Origin: Candidatus Elulimicrobium sp.
Lineage (GTDB): Bacteria > Patescibacteriota > Minisyncoccia > Moranbacterales > UBA9337
NCBI GenBank assembly: GCA_020722485.1
Contig: DYKS01000019.1
Coordinates: 1-12,545, forward strand
Direction: 5' to 3'
DNA: 12,545 nucleotides
Part shown: piece by piece, positions 5,965 through 12,538 of the stretch
Layout of the letters: every line of letters begins with the position of its first letter
Position numbering within the stretch: the first letter of the stretch is position 1
Notes under the pieces: generated by a model
Told to the model about the DNA's origin: nothing
The model's input: only the letters and a program-made list of their open reading frames with translations
The model's database searches: none
Made by a program: the position numbers and the translations under genes

Positions 5965-7248
5965 TTAAATTTTTTCTAAAAATTTAAAAACTTCTTCATT
6001 GCGCAAACTAGCGCGAACGTATTCATATAATCGCGACAAATCCAGATTTTTTTCCACATCTTGAATATTTTTATAATATTGTAAAGTCTTATTCATTTCT
6101 GCTTCAATTTTTTCTTTGGATACTTCTATTTTTTCATCTGTGGCGATTTTTTCCAACGCTAAAGCGGCTTTAATTCTTTTCTCGGCTTGTGGTTTCCAAT
6201 CCTTTTCTAAATCTTCTCGTTTTTTATTCATTTTTTGCAAGTAATCTTCCAATGTCATTCCCATCGTTTGCACTTGTGCATCAAATTCGCCAATCATTTT
6301 CGCGATTTCTTCTTTGATTAAAATATCCGGCAATTCGGTTTGAGTTTTTTTAACTAATTCTTCCGTCCAGTCGGCGCGTTGTTTTTCTTGGAGATTGTAT
6401 TTTTTTTCTTCAAGTATTCCTTCTTCTAAACTTTTTTTCAAAGCAGTTAAATTTTCAAATTTTCCTAGAGAAACAGCAAAATTGTCATCTATGTTTGGGA
6501 TTTGCCTTTCTTGAACCAAATTAACTTTCACTTTAAAATCGGCTTTTTTCCCGGCTAAATGTTTAGCGTGATAATCAGCGGGAAAATTCAGAGAAAATTC
6601 TTTTTCCTCTCCCGCTTTCATTTCGATTATTTGGTCTTCAAAACCGGGGATGAAAGTTCCGCGTCCTAAAATAAAATTATGTTTGCGCGCGGTTCCATTT
6701 TCAATCACTATTCCGTCGCGACTAATTTGAAAATCAATTTCCACATTGTCGCCGGAGCGCGCTTCTCTGTTAACAGTAACCAATTTTACTCGGCTGTTAG
6801 CTAATTTTTCCAGTTCTTTTTCAATTTCTTCTGTCTTGACCTCGACTTTTTCTTTTTGAAACCGCTTATTGATTTCCTTCACTGAATCTTTCCATTCATT
6901 TAAAATAATTTCCGGTATTACCGCTGTTGTTATTTTATATTCTAAATCGTTGCCTTCCGCCAATTTCAAAATTTCTAATCGTGGCTGACCAATCGCGGCA
7001 ATTTTTTCTTTTTCCAAAATAGCGGCGTAATTTTTTTGGATAGCTTGAACAGCCGCTTCATTTAAAACCGACTCTTGCCCCATATAATTTTCTACTACCG
7101 CGCGCGGAGCTTTACCGGGACGAAATCCCGGCGCTTTAATTTCCGCTGCCAATTTTTTTACTGCCGGCGCGATAAAACCTTGCCATTCCTTCCAAGGAAC
7201 AAACGTTCTGATTTCCATTTGCGATTTTTCCAATTTTTTAATTTCCAT
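5965..7248 (-). CDS. tig: Trigger factor, ribosome-associated chaperone / peptidyl-prolyl isomerase
   Basis: 427 residues, typical length; ATG at 7246-7248, TAA stop. Trigger factor binds ribosomal protein L23 at the exit tunnel and holds nascent chains. The ribosome-docking signature GFRPGKAPRAVVE is at 41-53 in the N-terminal domain. A middle FKBP-like domain follows (about 155-248), with GDNVEIDFQ, the NFILGRGTFIPGFEDQIIEM segment and the closing FKVKVNLVQERQIP. The rest is the helical SurA-like C-terminal arm region, ending FKFLEKI. Order tig-clpP is a common bacterial pairing of folding and degradation. A 94-base gap separates it from ppa upstream. I see no Shine-Dalgarno sequence (TAGATCAGCATA before ATG). 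A separate promoter in the gap is not evident, so readthrough from nusA-ppa is likely. Confidence 0.95.
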   Translation of the reverse strand: MEIKKLEKSQMEIRTFVPWKEWQGFIAPAVKKLAAEIKAPGFRPGKAPRAVVENYMGQESVLNEAAVQAIQKNYAAILEKEKIAAIGQPRLEILKLAEGNDLEYKITTAVIPEIILNEWKDSVKEINKRFQKEKVEVKTEEIEKELEKLANSRVKLVTVNREARSGDNVEIDFQISRDGIVIENGTARKHNFILGRGTFIPGFEDQIIEMKAGEEKEFSLNFPADYHAKHLAGKKADFKVKVNLVQERQIPNIDDNFAVSLGKFENLTALKKSLEEGILEEKKYNLQEKQRADWTEELVKKTQTELPDILIKEEIAKMIGEFDAQVQTMGMTLEDYLQKMNKKREDLEKDWKPQAEKRIKAALALEKIATDEKIEVSKEKIEAEMNKTLQYYKNIQDVEKNLDLSRLYEYVRASLRNEEVFKFLEKI

Positions 7249-7342
7249 TATGCTGATCTAAAACTTTAAAAACTCGCGCCTTTATTTTTCGCGACAAAAA
7301 ATCTGCCTGAAAAAACGCGATATTCTAAAGTCATTTAATTAT

Positions 7343-7879
7343 CTATTTTTTATTTCCGAATTTCTTATTATACAATTTTATGCCTTTTTGGATAGCCTGT
7401 TTGGCGCGATACAATCCGTCAAAACCTTTAATTTCCACTTTTTTGTTTTCAATCATTTTATAAGTTTCAAAAAAGTGTTTAAATTCTTTGAGCATATGGG
7501 GATTGACATCTTTAATATCCAGTGTTTGATCCCAACGAGGATCATTGGCGGGAACCGCGAAGATTTTATCATCTCCTTCTCCGTTATCAATCATTCGCAT
7601 TACACCGATCGGCCTAGCTTCCACCAAAATACCCGGCAAAAGCGGATAAGTGGACAACAAAATAACATCAAGGGGATCATTGTCTTCCCAAAGAGTACGA
7701 GGAATAAATCCGTAATCAAAAGGATAGTCTTGGGAGGTTTTCATTGCTCGATCCAATTTAATAAGACCGGTTTTTTTATCCACTTCATATTTGTTCTTTG
7801 AGCCGCGAGGAATTTCCACGATTACATTAATTTTGTCCGGAATTTTTTCTCCCGCCGGCAATTCTTGCCAAAGATTCAT
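7343..7879 (-). CDS. ppa: Family I inorganic pyrophosphatase
   Basis: 178 residues from ATG at 7877-7879; TAG stop. A TTG six codons upstream is less likely. The enzyme hydrolyses pyrophosphate from biosynthetic reactions to phosphate in the cytosol. The family I signature is exact: DNDPLDV (66-72), with metal ligands D66 and D71 and a further acidic pair at D103-D104. Also present are VEIPRGSKNKYEVDKKTG (21-38), the RAMKTSQDYPFDYGFIPRT segment (44-62), and the C-terminal ETYKMIENKKVEIKGF. The length matches the prokaryotic hexameric type. It lies 63 bases after nusA and 94 bases before tig. Upstream in that spacer is a dyad, TCAATTG...CAATTGA (7898-7922). No ribosome binding site precedes the ATG. 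Confidence 0.96.
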   Translation of the reverse strand: MNLWQELPAGEKIPDKINVIVEIPRGSKNKYEVDKKTGLIKLDRAMKTSQDYPFDYGFIPRTLWEDNDPLDVILLSTYPLLPGILVEARPIGVMRMIDNGEGDDKIFAVPANDPRWDQTLDIKDVNPHMLKEFKHFFETYKMIENKKVEIKGFDGLYRAKQAIQKGIKLYNKKFGNKK

Positions 7880-7897
7880 AAAAAATATTATTCTCAA

Positions 7898-7922
7898 TCA
7901 ATTGTCAATAAATGGCAATTGA
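7898..7922. repeat. Small dyad in the nusA-ppa spacer
   Basis: TCAATTG (7898-7904) and CAATTGA (7916-7922), loop of 11. It lies between the nusA stop and the ppa start and may form a weak RNA hairpin or be chance in AT-rich DNA. Confidence 0.35.
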
Positions 7923-7942
7923 AAGGAATTTTAAATTACATA

Positions 7943-9313
7943 TTATTTCTTTTCTTTTTCTAAAATTTCAGACGCGGATTGCTCATCTTCAATTTTATTC
8001 TTATTATCTTCGTTGATGATTTCTCCTTCATTTTTCATCTCTTTTTCTTCAAGTGTTTTTTCAGAAATATTTTCCGTTTCTTTCTCTTCACTGCCAGATT
8101 CGGATTTTTCTTCAATATTTTCTTCTCCTAAAATATCAATTTTCCAACCGGTTAGTTTAGCCGCCAAGCGAACATTTTGACCCCTTTTTCCAATAGCCAA
8201 AGACAACTGATCAAAAGGAACTGTTACTTTCGCCGTGCCGGTTTCCGAATTAATTTCTATTAAAATAACTTTTGCTGGACTCAAAGCGGCTTTAATAAAT
8301 TCTTCTGGATTTTCGCTCCAAGCGATAATATCTATTTTCTCTCCGCCCAATTCATCAATCACTGTTTGCACTCGCGTTCCTTTTTGTCCTACACAGGAAC
8401 CAATCGGATCCACGCTTTCGTCTTTTGAAAAAACAGCAATCTTACTGCGCGATCCCGGCTCTCGGGAAACCGCTTTAATTTCGACTATACCGGCAAAAAT
8501 CTCTGGCACCTCCAATTCAAAAAGTTTTTTCAACATTTCAGGATGAGTGCGGCTTAATAAAATACCCGGTCCTTTGATATCGGATTCTACTTTAACCACA
8601 TAAACTTTCACACGTTGACCGATACGATAATATTCCCCATTAATCTGTTCCGAAGGAAACAAAATTCCTGTTGATTTTCCTAAATCCAAAAAAACATTTT
8701 TTCCTTCAATTCTTTGCACCACCGCGCCGATCACTTCTCCTTCTTTTTTCTTGTATTCCGCAAACATTGCTTCCCGCTCCGCCTCTTTGATTCTCTGAAT
8801 AATCACTTGTTTGGCGGTTTGAGCCGCAATTCGTCCAAATTCGCTATGACTTTCCAATTCCTCCTCAATTGCTTCTCCTAACTGAATATCTTTTTTAATT
8901 TTGCGCGCGTCTTTCAGAAGAATGTCTCTTTCCGGATTAAAGCGAGGAATTTTCTTTTCTTCTCCGCTTTTCATTGGCGAATATTCTTCTTTATTTTCTT
9001 TTTCTTTATTTTCTTTCTCGTTATGTTCTTTGACCGCAATTTCTTCTTTTTCTTTTTCACTTACAAATTCTCTGGTAGTTTCATCTACCACTTCCTTCAC
9101 TAAAAAAAAACGAGCAAGGCCTGTTTTTTCATCAAAATCAGCGCGAATGTTTTGACTTCTTTTACCATAATCTTTTTTATAAGCGGCCGCCAAAGCAACT
9201 TCCGTAATCTCCATTACTTTTTCCTTGCTAATACCTTTTTCTTCCGCAATCTGAGTCAAAGCGATACCCAATTCTTTAATCCGAATTAAATGTTCATCTT
9301 GTTTCTTTACCAT
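7943..9313 (-). CDS. nusA: Transcription termination/antitermination factor NusA
   Basis: 456 residues; ATG at 9311-9313, TAA stop. NusA binds RNA polymerase and RNA to control pausing, termination and antitermination. Domains in order: N-terminal polymerase-binding domain (about 8-185), S1 domain (about 190-255, beginning EGEVIGAVVQRI), KH1 (about 260-340, loop GQKG at 309-312 in CVGQKGTRVQ), KH2 (about 345-398, loop GKRG at 375-378 in LAIGKRGQNVRLA). Two additions stand out. A Lys/Glu-rich insertion at about 85-122 splits the N-terminal domain and includes NEKENKEKENKEE. An acidic low-complexity tail runs from 397 to 456 in place of the acidic-repeat domains of proteobacterial NusA. It heads the nusA-ppa-tig-clpP run, isolated upstream by a terminator. 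There is no ribosome binding site. Confidence 0.96.
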   Translation of the reverse strand: MVKKQDEHLIRIKELGIALTQIAEEKGISKEKVMEITEVALAAAYKKDYGKRSQNIRADFDEKTGLARFFLVKEVVDETTREFVSEKEKEEIAVKEHNEKENKEKENKEEYSPMKSGEEKKIPRFNPERDILLKDARKIKKDIQLGEAIEEELESHSEFGRIAAQTAKQVIIQRIKEAEREAMFAEYKKKEGEVIGAVVQRIEGKNVFLDLGKSTGILFPSEQINGEYYRIGQRVKVYVVKVESDIKGPGILLSRTHPEMLKKLFELEVPEIFAGIVEIKAVSREPGSRSKIAVFSKDESVDPIGSCVGQKGTRVQTVIDELGGEKIDIIAWSENPEEFIKAALSPAKVILIEINSETGTAKVTVPFDQLSLAIGKRGQNVRLAAKLTGWKIDILGEENIEEKSESGSEEKETENISEKTLEEKEMKNEGEIINEDNKNKIEDEQSASEILEKEKK

Positions 9314-9342
9314 AACTTTAAATTTGAAAACTAATAAATAAA

Positions 9343-9369
9343 TTTATACTGAAAAATGAAAATAAGCAA
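9343..9369 (-). promoter_or_regulatory. Possible promoter of nusA
   Basis: On the minus strand TTGCTT (9364-9369), a short 15-base spacer and TATAAA (9343-9348), directly after the terminator at 9376-9405. The spacer is below the optimum, so the call is tentative. Confidence 0.35.
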
Positions 9370-9375
9370 TTTACT

Positions 9376-9405
9376 AACAAAAAAGCTCGCCTCGTTCGCG
9401 AACTC
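9376..9405 (-). terminator. Intrinsic terminator between the TsaB-like gene and nusA
   Basis: Minus-strand stem GAGTTCGC / GCGAGCTT (9398-9405 with 9383-9390; includes G-U pairs), loop GAACGAG, followed by a run of T's (A's at 9379-9384 on the plus strand). It closes the glucosaminidase-rhodanese-TsaB-like transcript. Confidence 0.7.
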
Positions 9406-9444
9406 ATTCCTTCCTTCTCATTCTCTTTACTTTATTTTTCCAGT

Positions 9445-9741
9445 CTAATATTTATTATCCTCTTTGTCAAGCTGGTGTAATTCCCTACATTCAAACATCG
9501 CCGCGATTGTTTTGGCAATGCGGACAGCGGTATAACGATTAGGAATATCGGAAAGAATTTTTAAGCGACGCAAAGAAGCGATATCCAAATCGTTTCGATG
9601 AATAATTTTCTCTATCGCGGACAACAATCGACAGCTTAAATTATTATCATCTTCCCACTGTAAAACATCCAACGACTTCCGCCCTTCTTTTAGCAACAGG
9701 ACGAACTGCTTTTTTTCTTGAATATGAAGTTCTAAAAACAT
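9445..9741 (-). CDS. Short TsaB-like protein, function uncertain
   Basis: 98 residues from ATG at 9739-9741 (a TTG three codons earlier is the alternative); TAG stop. The layout resembles the N-terminal half of TsaB: a first strand pair (MFLELHIQEKKQFVLLLKEG), a helix with LLSAIEKIIHRNDLDIASLR, a strand KILSDIPNRY, then TAVRIAKTIAAMFE. The last part aligns by eye with the TsaB motif usually read as GPGSFTGLRVGVAFA. The glycine-rich GPGSFTG is replaced by DIPNRYTA, and the second half of the fold is missing. TsaB supports TsaD in making the t6A base of tRNA. This version could be a degenerate scaffold, as in other reduced genomes, or an unrelated small protein. It is last in its transcript, 30 bases after the rhodanese, before a terminator. 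Confidence 0.4.
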   Translation of the reverse strand: MFLELHIQEKKQFVLLLKEGRKSLDVLQWEDDNNLSCRLLSAIEKIIHRNDLDIASLRRLKILSDIPNRYTAVRIAKTIAAMFECRELHQLDKEDNKY

Positions 9742-9771
9742 AAATTTCAAACGCGCGTGAATAAAACAAAA

Positions 9772-10117
9772 TTAAAAATATCCTTTGCAACAAGTGGAAG
9801 ATTTTTTCAAGCAATCGCAATTATCCAAATTCAACTCATAAATATCGCCGGATAAATTGATAATTTTCTTGCCTGCCGCCGCCAACGTGGAAGCGATATA
9901 ACCACTCCGAGAACCAGTGCGACAAACCAAAATCACTTTTTTTATCCAATCAATTTCATTAAGTCGATCGCCAATTTCCGAAAGTGGAATCAATTTTGAA
10001 ATTTTTAATTTTAATCAAATTATATTCTTCTGGCTCGCGCACATCTATAATTTCTAGATTATCCTTTTCTTTTTCCAACATTTCTTGGAATTTTTTTGCG
10101 TCAATATTTTCAAACAT
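9772..10117 (-). pseudogene. Single-domain rhodanese-like sulfurtransferase, broken by a one-base frameshift
   Basis: Start ATG at 10115-10117 (an ATG at 10156 overlapping the upstream gene is an alternative), stop TAA at 9772-9774. The first part reads MFENIDAKKFQEMLEKEKDN, then LEIIDVREPEEYNLIKIKNF, the classic rhodanese N-terminal half with DVREPEEY (D25, R27). In that frame it then fails. The next frame carries on exactly: LIPLSEIGDRL, then ILVCRTGSRSGYIASTLAAAG with catalytic C65 in the CRTGSRSG loop, then a Cys-rich tail (CDCLKK, TCCKGYF). The break lies in a run of four A's on the minus strand (9994-9997). Three A's would restore 114 residues. Rhodaneses carry a persulfide on this Cys. 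Both halves are otherwise well preserved, so the lesion is recent, an assembly indel, or (less likely) a programmed +1 shift. Confidence 0.85.
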
Positions 10118-10142
10118 ATTTTGTAAAATTTTTGAATATTGT

Positions 10143-11030
10143 TTAACTTTGTTCATTGACAATGCGTCGATAATAAACATCCACATCGCTAATCCATTTT
10201 CGCACACTTTGTTCGCTATGACCAACACAAGAAGAACCGCATTTCCAAACAATCATTTTAGTCGGACTATCTAATTTATTCTCAGATGATAACCTTTTAA
10301 TTCTGTCACCCACGATTTTTACCGCTTCTTCCGGAGAAGAGAAACAACTGTATCCTTGCGCGCTACCCATACTACCTGTTCCTTTATATCCCCAATAATT
10401 ATAACAGGTTTTCCCGCCGAGAGAAGGAGAATGTTTTCCCCAATCGCTTTCTTTTTTGGCAATACCGACAATCAGTCCAGCCACTTGCCTATCATAAGCG
10501 GCAATCATCCGAGACATTTCCCGCAAAGGATAGTTGCTTGTCAGTATGTAAATTTCTTTTTCCAGTTTTTTATCAAAACGCGTGTTAATATCGGTTTTCT
10601 CCCGTACTTTCAGCGCGAGCGGATTTTTTTCCAACCAAAAATTTTCCAACGTTTTTTTCTCTTTCTTCTCCACGCGCGAATCGTCAATCGACGAATTTTC
10701 CAACAACGAAACTTCCGCGAAAACAAAATCATTTTTCTTTTCTTGTTTTTCCGGCGCGATCATTTGTGGCGCGTTCGCATTCGTCGGCAACCAAGAGAAT
10801 GGATGATAAAAATCATCCGCCCATTTTTTCTGCGGCGAAAGTAAACAAGAATAATTTTTCAGCTCCTCTTTTTCTTCCGCTTGGACATTCTTTTGCCCAG
10901 AAATTCGCGCGGAAAAAAAACAGCCTGAAAAAATTATCAGGATGACTAAACTATTGATCTTATTTAATTTTAGCGTCTTTTTTAACTTTCGCGCCCTTAT
11001 CCTGTTTAAACTCAAAGGGTCTTCTTCCAT
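10143..11030 (-). CDS. Secreted or membrane-anchored glucosaminidase/lysozyme-like protein
   Basis: 295 residues from ATG at 11028-11030; TAA stop. A TTG at 11043-11045 with GGAAAG eight bases upstream is a credible alternative start adding five residues. A basic N-terminus (KLKKTLKLNK) precedes one hydrophobic segment (about 27-42, SLVILIIFSGCFFSA), so it is exported or anchored. FSGC is only a poor lipobox. A low-complexity charged linker (about 48-155) follows. The C-terminal domain (about 165-285) has VAGLIVGIAKKESDWGKH with candidate acid E194, NYWGYKG (211-217), and SSPEEAVKIVGDRI. This matches the glucosaminidase/lysozyme-like fold that cleaves peptidoglycan sugars. Cysteines 209, 229, 264 and 268 could form disulfides outside the cell. 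It heads a unit with the rhodanese, driven by a near-consensus promoter. Bond specificity cannot be read from sequence. Confidence 0.72.
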   Translation of the reverse strand: MEEDPLSLNRIRARKLKKTLKLNKINSLVILIIFSGCFFSARISGQKNVQAEEKEELKNYSCLLSPQKKWADDFYHPFSWLPTNANAPQMIAPEKQEKKNDFVFAEVSLLENSSIDDSRVEKKEKKTLENFWLEKNPLALKVREKTDINTRFDKKLEKEIYILTSNYPLREMSRMIAAYDRQVAGLIVGIAKKESDWGKHSPSLGGKTCYNYWGYKGTGSMGSAQGYSCFSSPEEAVKIVGDRIKRLSSENKLDSPTKMIVWKCGSSCVGHSEQSVRKWISDVDVYYRRIVNEQS

Positions 11031-11091
11031 AACAAACAAACTCAATGTTTAATCTTTCCGAGTGTTTCCTCCCCTACAAACGGATTTTTTC

Positions 11092-11120
11092 ATCTTAGCA
11101 AAATAACAAAAAAGTGTCAA
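11092..11120 (-). promoter_or_regulatory. Near-consensus sigma70-type promoter of the glucosaminidase unit
   Basis: On the minus strand consensus TTGACA (11115-11120), exactly 17 bases, TAAGAT (11092-11097). Transcription would begin near 11085, leaving a leader of about 55 bases. It is the best promoter in the window. Confidence 0.8.
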
Positions 11121-11129
11121 AGATTGACA
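11115..11129. promoter_or_regulatory. Perfect dyad overlapping the -35 box (operator-like)
   Basis: TGTCAA-AGA-TTGACA: two 6-base arms around a 3-base centre. The left arm on the plus strand is the -35 box of the minus-strand promoter. A bound dimeric repressor or activator here would act directly on that promoter. Confidence 0.45.
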
Positions 11130-11284
11130 AAAAAATAAAATATGGCTCAGTTTTATTTTCAATCTTTTCACCTGCTAAAAAATTTATTTACAATTTACAA
11201 GAAATCATAAAATCGTTTAAATGAAAACTTGCAACAAAAAACAAAACCTCAACCAATAGCAAAAATCCAAAACAATTTAGAAAT
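11130..11284. other. AT-rich spacer without a recognisable gene
   Basis: No supported gene on either strand. Only very short frames without ribosome binding sites occur, for example a 22-codon frame from the ATG near 11142. Confidence 0.6.
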
Positions 11285-11340
11285 GAAATTGAAATCAATT
11301 TCGCCAAATACTACATTACTATATAGTAATGTAGTATTTG
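11285..11340. repeat. Two tandem palindromes, the second perfect over 36 bp
   Basis: First: GAAATTG (11285-11291), loop AAAT, CAATTTC (11296-11302). Second: 18-base arm CAAATACTACATTACTAT (11305-11322) followed immediately by its exact complement (11323-11340), with no loop. The plus-strand sequence CTGTTTTTTG follows, so the second could terminate rightward transcription. The stem is AT-rich. A 36-bp perfect palindrome is unlikely by chance even at this composition. Confidence 0.85.
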
Positions 11341-11350
11341 CTGTTTTTTG

Positions 11351-11375
11351 ATAAATAAATAAATAAATAAATAAA
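11351..11375. repeat. (ATAA)6 tetranucleotide repeat
   Basis: Six perfect tandem copies of ATAA (11351-11374) plus one base, 10 bases after the palindrome. Such tracts can vary in length by slippage. It is not inside a recognisable gene. Confidence 0.95.
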
Positions 11376-11435
11376 GTTAATATTTCAATATACCAAAAAA
11401 GAAACTTTATGTTTAAGTGTAGTTTTGTCTAAAAA

Positions 11436-11447
11436 TTTTACGTAAAA
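11436..11447. repeat. 12-bp palindrome TTTTACGTAAAA, copy 1
   Basis: Identical to the copy at 11826-11837. The two lie on either side of the decayed gene at 11482-11818. Confidence 0.75.
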
Positions 11448-11481
11448 AATATGCTTTTGATACAATTGAGTAAATTAAAGT

Positions 11482-11818
11482 ATGAAAAAAATAGTTATAG
11501 TCAATGATAAAATGCAGACACAATATATATGAGCTTTCGGAAAAGAAGAGGAAAAATTTTGACCATAACTTCAAGCCAGAATTAATTCCAAAAGAAATGT
11601 TAGAACTTGGTGTATTTGGCGGAAAATATATAACCGACTACAAAAAAGAATTTCCGCAAGATTGATTCAAGAAAGCCAAATTATGCGCTGAAAAACATAA
11701 TACAAAACTAAATTTCTTTAAAGTGACAGAAGAATATAAAAAATTTAAAGCTTTTTAAAACAATTCCGACAGCGTTTGGAAAAAAGAAAAGCATACATTA
11801 CCAACACAACATATCTAG
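11482..11818 (+). pseudogene. Remnant of a widespread conserved hypothetical protein family
   Basis: Starts ATG at 11482 with [16 protein letters not shown], then meets TGA. One base over (frame from 11528) the family continues: [19 protein letters not shown], then [29 protein letters not shown] (11663-11665), FKKAKLCAEKHNTKLNFFKV, and after divergent residues TAA (11756-11758), then DSVWKKEK. From memory this matches a conserved family of unknown function with the pattern [13 protein letters not shown]...EFP.DWFKKAKL..EKHNPKLN.F.VNASQPLSVWKKKGWI. The TGA replaces the Trp of DWF. The usual C-terminal part (DDPRGWFQWYCRYYMGRR) is absent. One frameshift, two stops and a lost end make this a pseudogene. 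It is one of only two plus-strand genes, bracketed by copies of TTTTACGTAAAA. Confidence 0.78.
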
Positions 11819-11825
11819 TTACGGC

Positions 11826-11837
11826 TTTTACGTAAAA
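11826..11837. repeat. 12-bp palindrome TTTTACGTAAAA, copy 2
   Basis: Second copy, 378 bases after the first, just past the remnant's last recognisable part. Homology does not extend beyond the 12 bp. Confidence 0.75.
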
Positions 11838-11863
11838 CCCTGTCCATTTTAAACTTTATAAAA

Positions 11864-12538
11864 CTAAACTCCCAGCCTTTGCAATCTACCCTTATAAATA
11901 TTCATAACTTTTTCAACAAACCTTTCTAACTCTTCCACTGTTTTTTCAGAAATTTTAAATTCCCTTTTCTTTTGTTTTGCAATTTCAGTATAATCAATTT
12001 CAATTCCCATAACTAAATCCGCTTGTAAATCTTTAGGAAATTTTTTATAATTGCCCGTTTTTAAATCAAAGGTTATTATCTCTGTATGCCCATCATCAGT
12101 TTCTATTTCAATCCAACCATCTATGCCAAAAATAAAATCTAAGGGGGTGCCTACAGCGGTAAAAAGATCAACTCTCTTTATTTGTATTATAATTCCGTTA
12201 AAATCATCTTGAGCAAGCAAACGCGTTTTATCTTTAATTCTTTGTAAAACATTTTTAGCTATTGAAGGCATCAATTCGCGCGGAGGCTGATGTTTTCTGA
12301 TAAAATCTAAAATAATTTTTTCGGCTTTTTTCTTTTCTATTTTATTCAATCCATAAAGCGGAATTGGCACTTGTTTTCCTTTTATATAATCATAACATCT
12401 ACCCAAAATAGCTTCTTCGCATAAATTTCCGTCGTCAATTTCTCCGTCTTTATTAATAAACCTTCCATTTTTTACTTTCATTCCTGTTTTTTCCGCCTTC
12501 GATTTTAGAAATTGATCATAAGGAATATATTTTACCAC
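11864..12538 (-). CDS. Putative PD-(D/E)XK nuclease-like protein, probably running past the right edge
   Basis: 224 residues if it starts at the GTG at 12536-12538; TAG stop. The frame stays open to the window edge, and no ribosome binding site fits this GTG, so the real start may lie outside. I do not recognise a named family. GTPLDFIFGIDGWIEI (130-145) followed by EIITFDLKTG (153-162) has the spacing and form of the RecB/Cas4-type core: D134, then D158-x-K160 on the next strand. The helix KDLQADLVMGIEIDY (169-183) sits where such nucleases often carry a Q-containing motif. A preceding helical part (about 35-110) contains NLCEEAILGRCYDY. A DNA-cutting role in repair, defence or a mobile element is inference. 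It neighbours a decayed gene in an accessory-looking stretch. Confidence 0.5.
   Translation of the reverse strand: MVKYIPYDQFLKSKAEKTGMKVKNGRFINKDGEIDDGNLCEEAILGRCYDYIKGKQVPIPLYGLNKIEKKKAEKIILDFIRKHQPPRELMPSIAKNVLQRIKDKTRLLAQDDFNGIIIQIKRVDLFTAVGTPLDFIFGIDGWIEIETDDGHTEIITFDLKTGNYKKFPKDLQADLVMGIEIDYTEIAKQKKREFKISEKTVEELERFVEKVMNIYKGRLQRLGV

Noticed and set aside
7288..7320. CGCG-flanked segment upstream of tig as a terminator or hairpin
   Set aside because: The pairing is only four bases each side and the T-runs lie inside the loop, so no stable stem forms.
7388..7801. Plus-strand frame of 137 codons
   Set aside because: Antisense of ppa, which has an exact family signature.
10356..10844. Plus-strand frame of 162 codons
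   Set aside because: Antisense of the glucosaminidase-like gene; no recognisable motifs.
11351..11375. CRISPR-like array
   Set aside because: Only a tetranucleotide repeat; there are no spaced repeats anywhere in the window.
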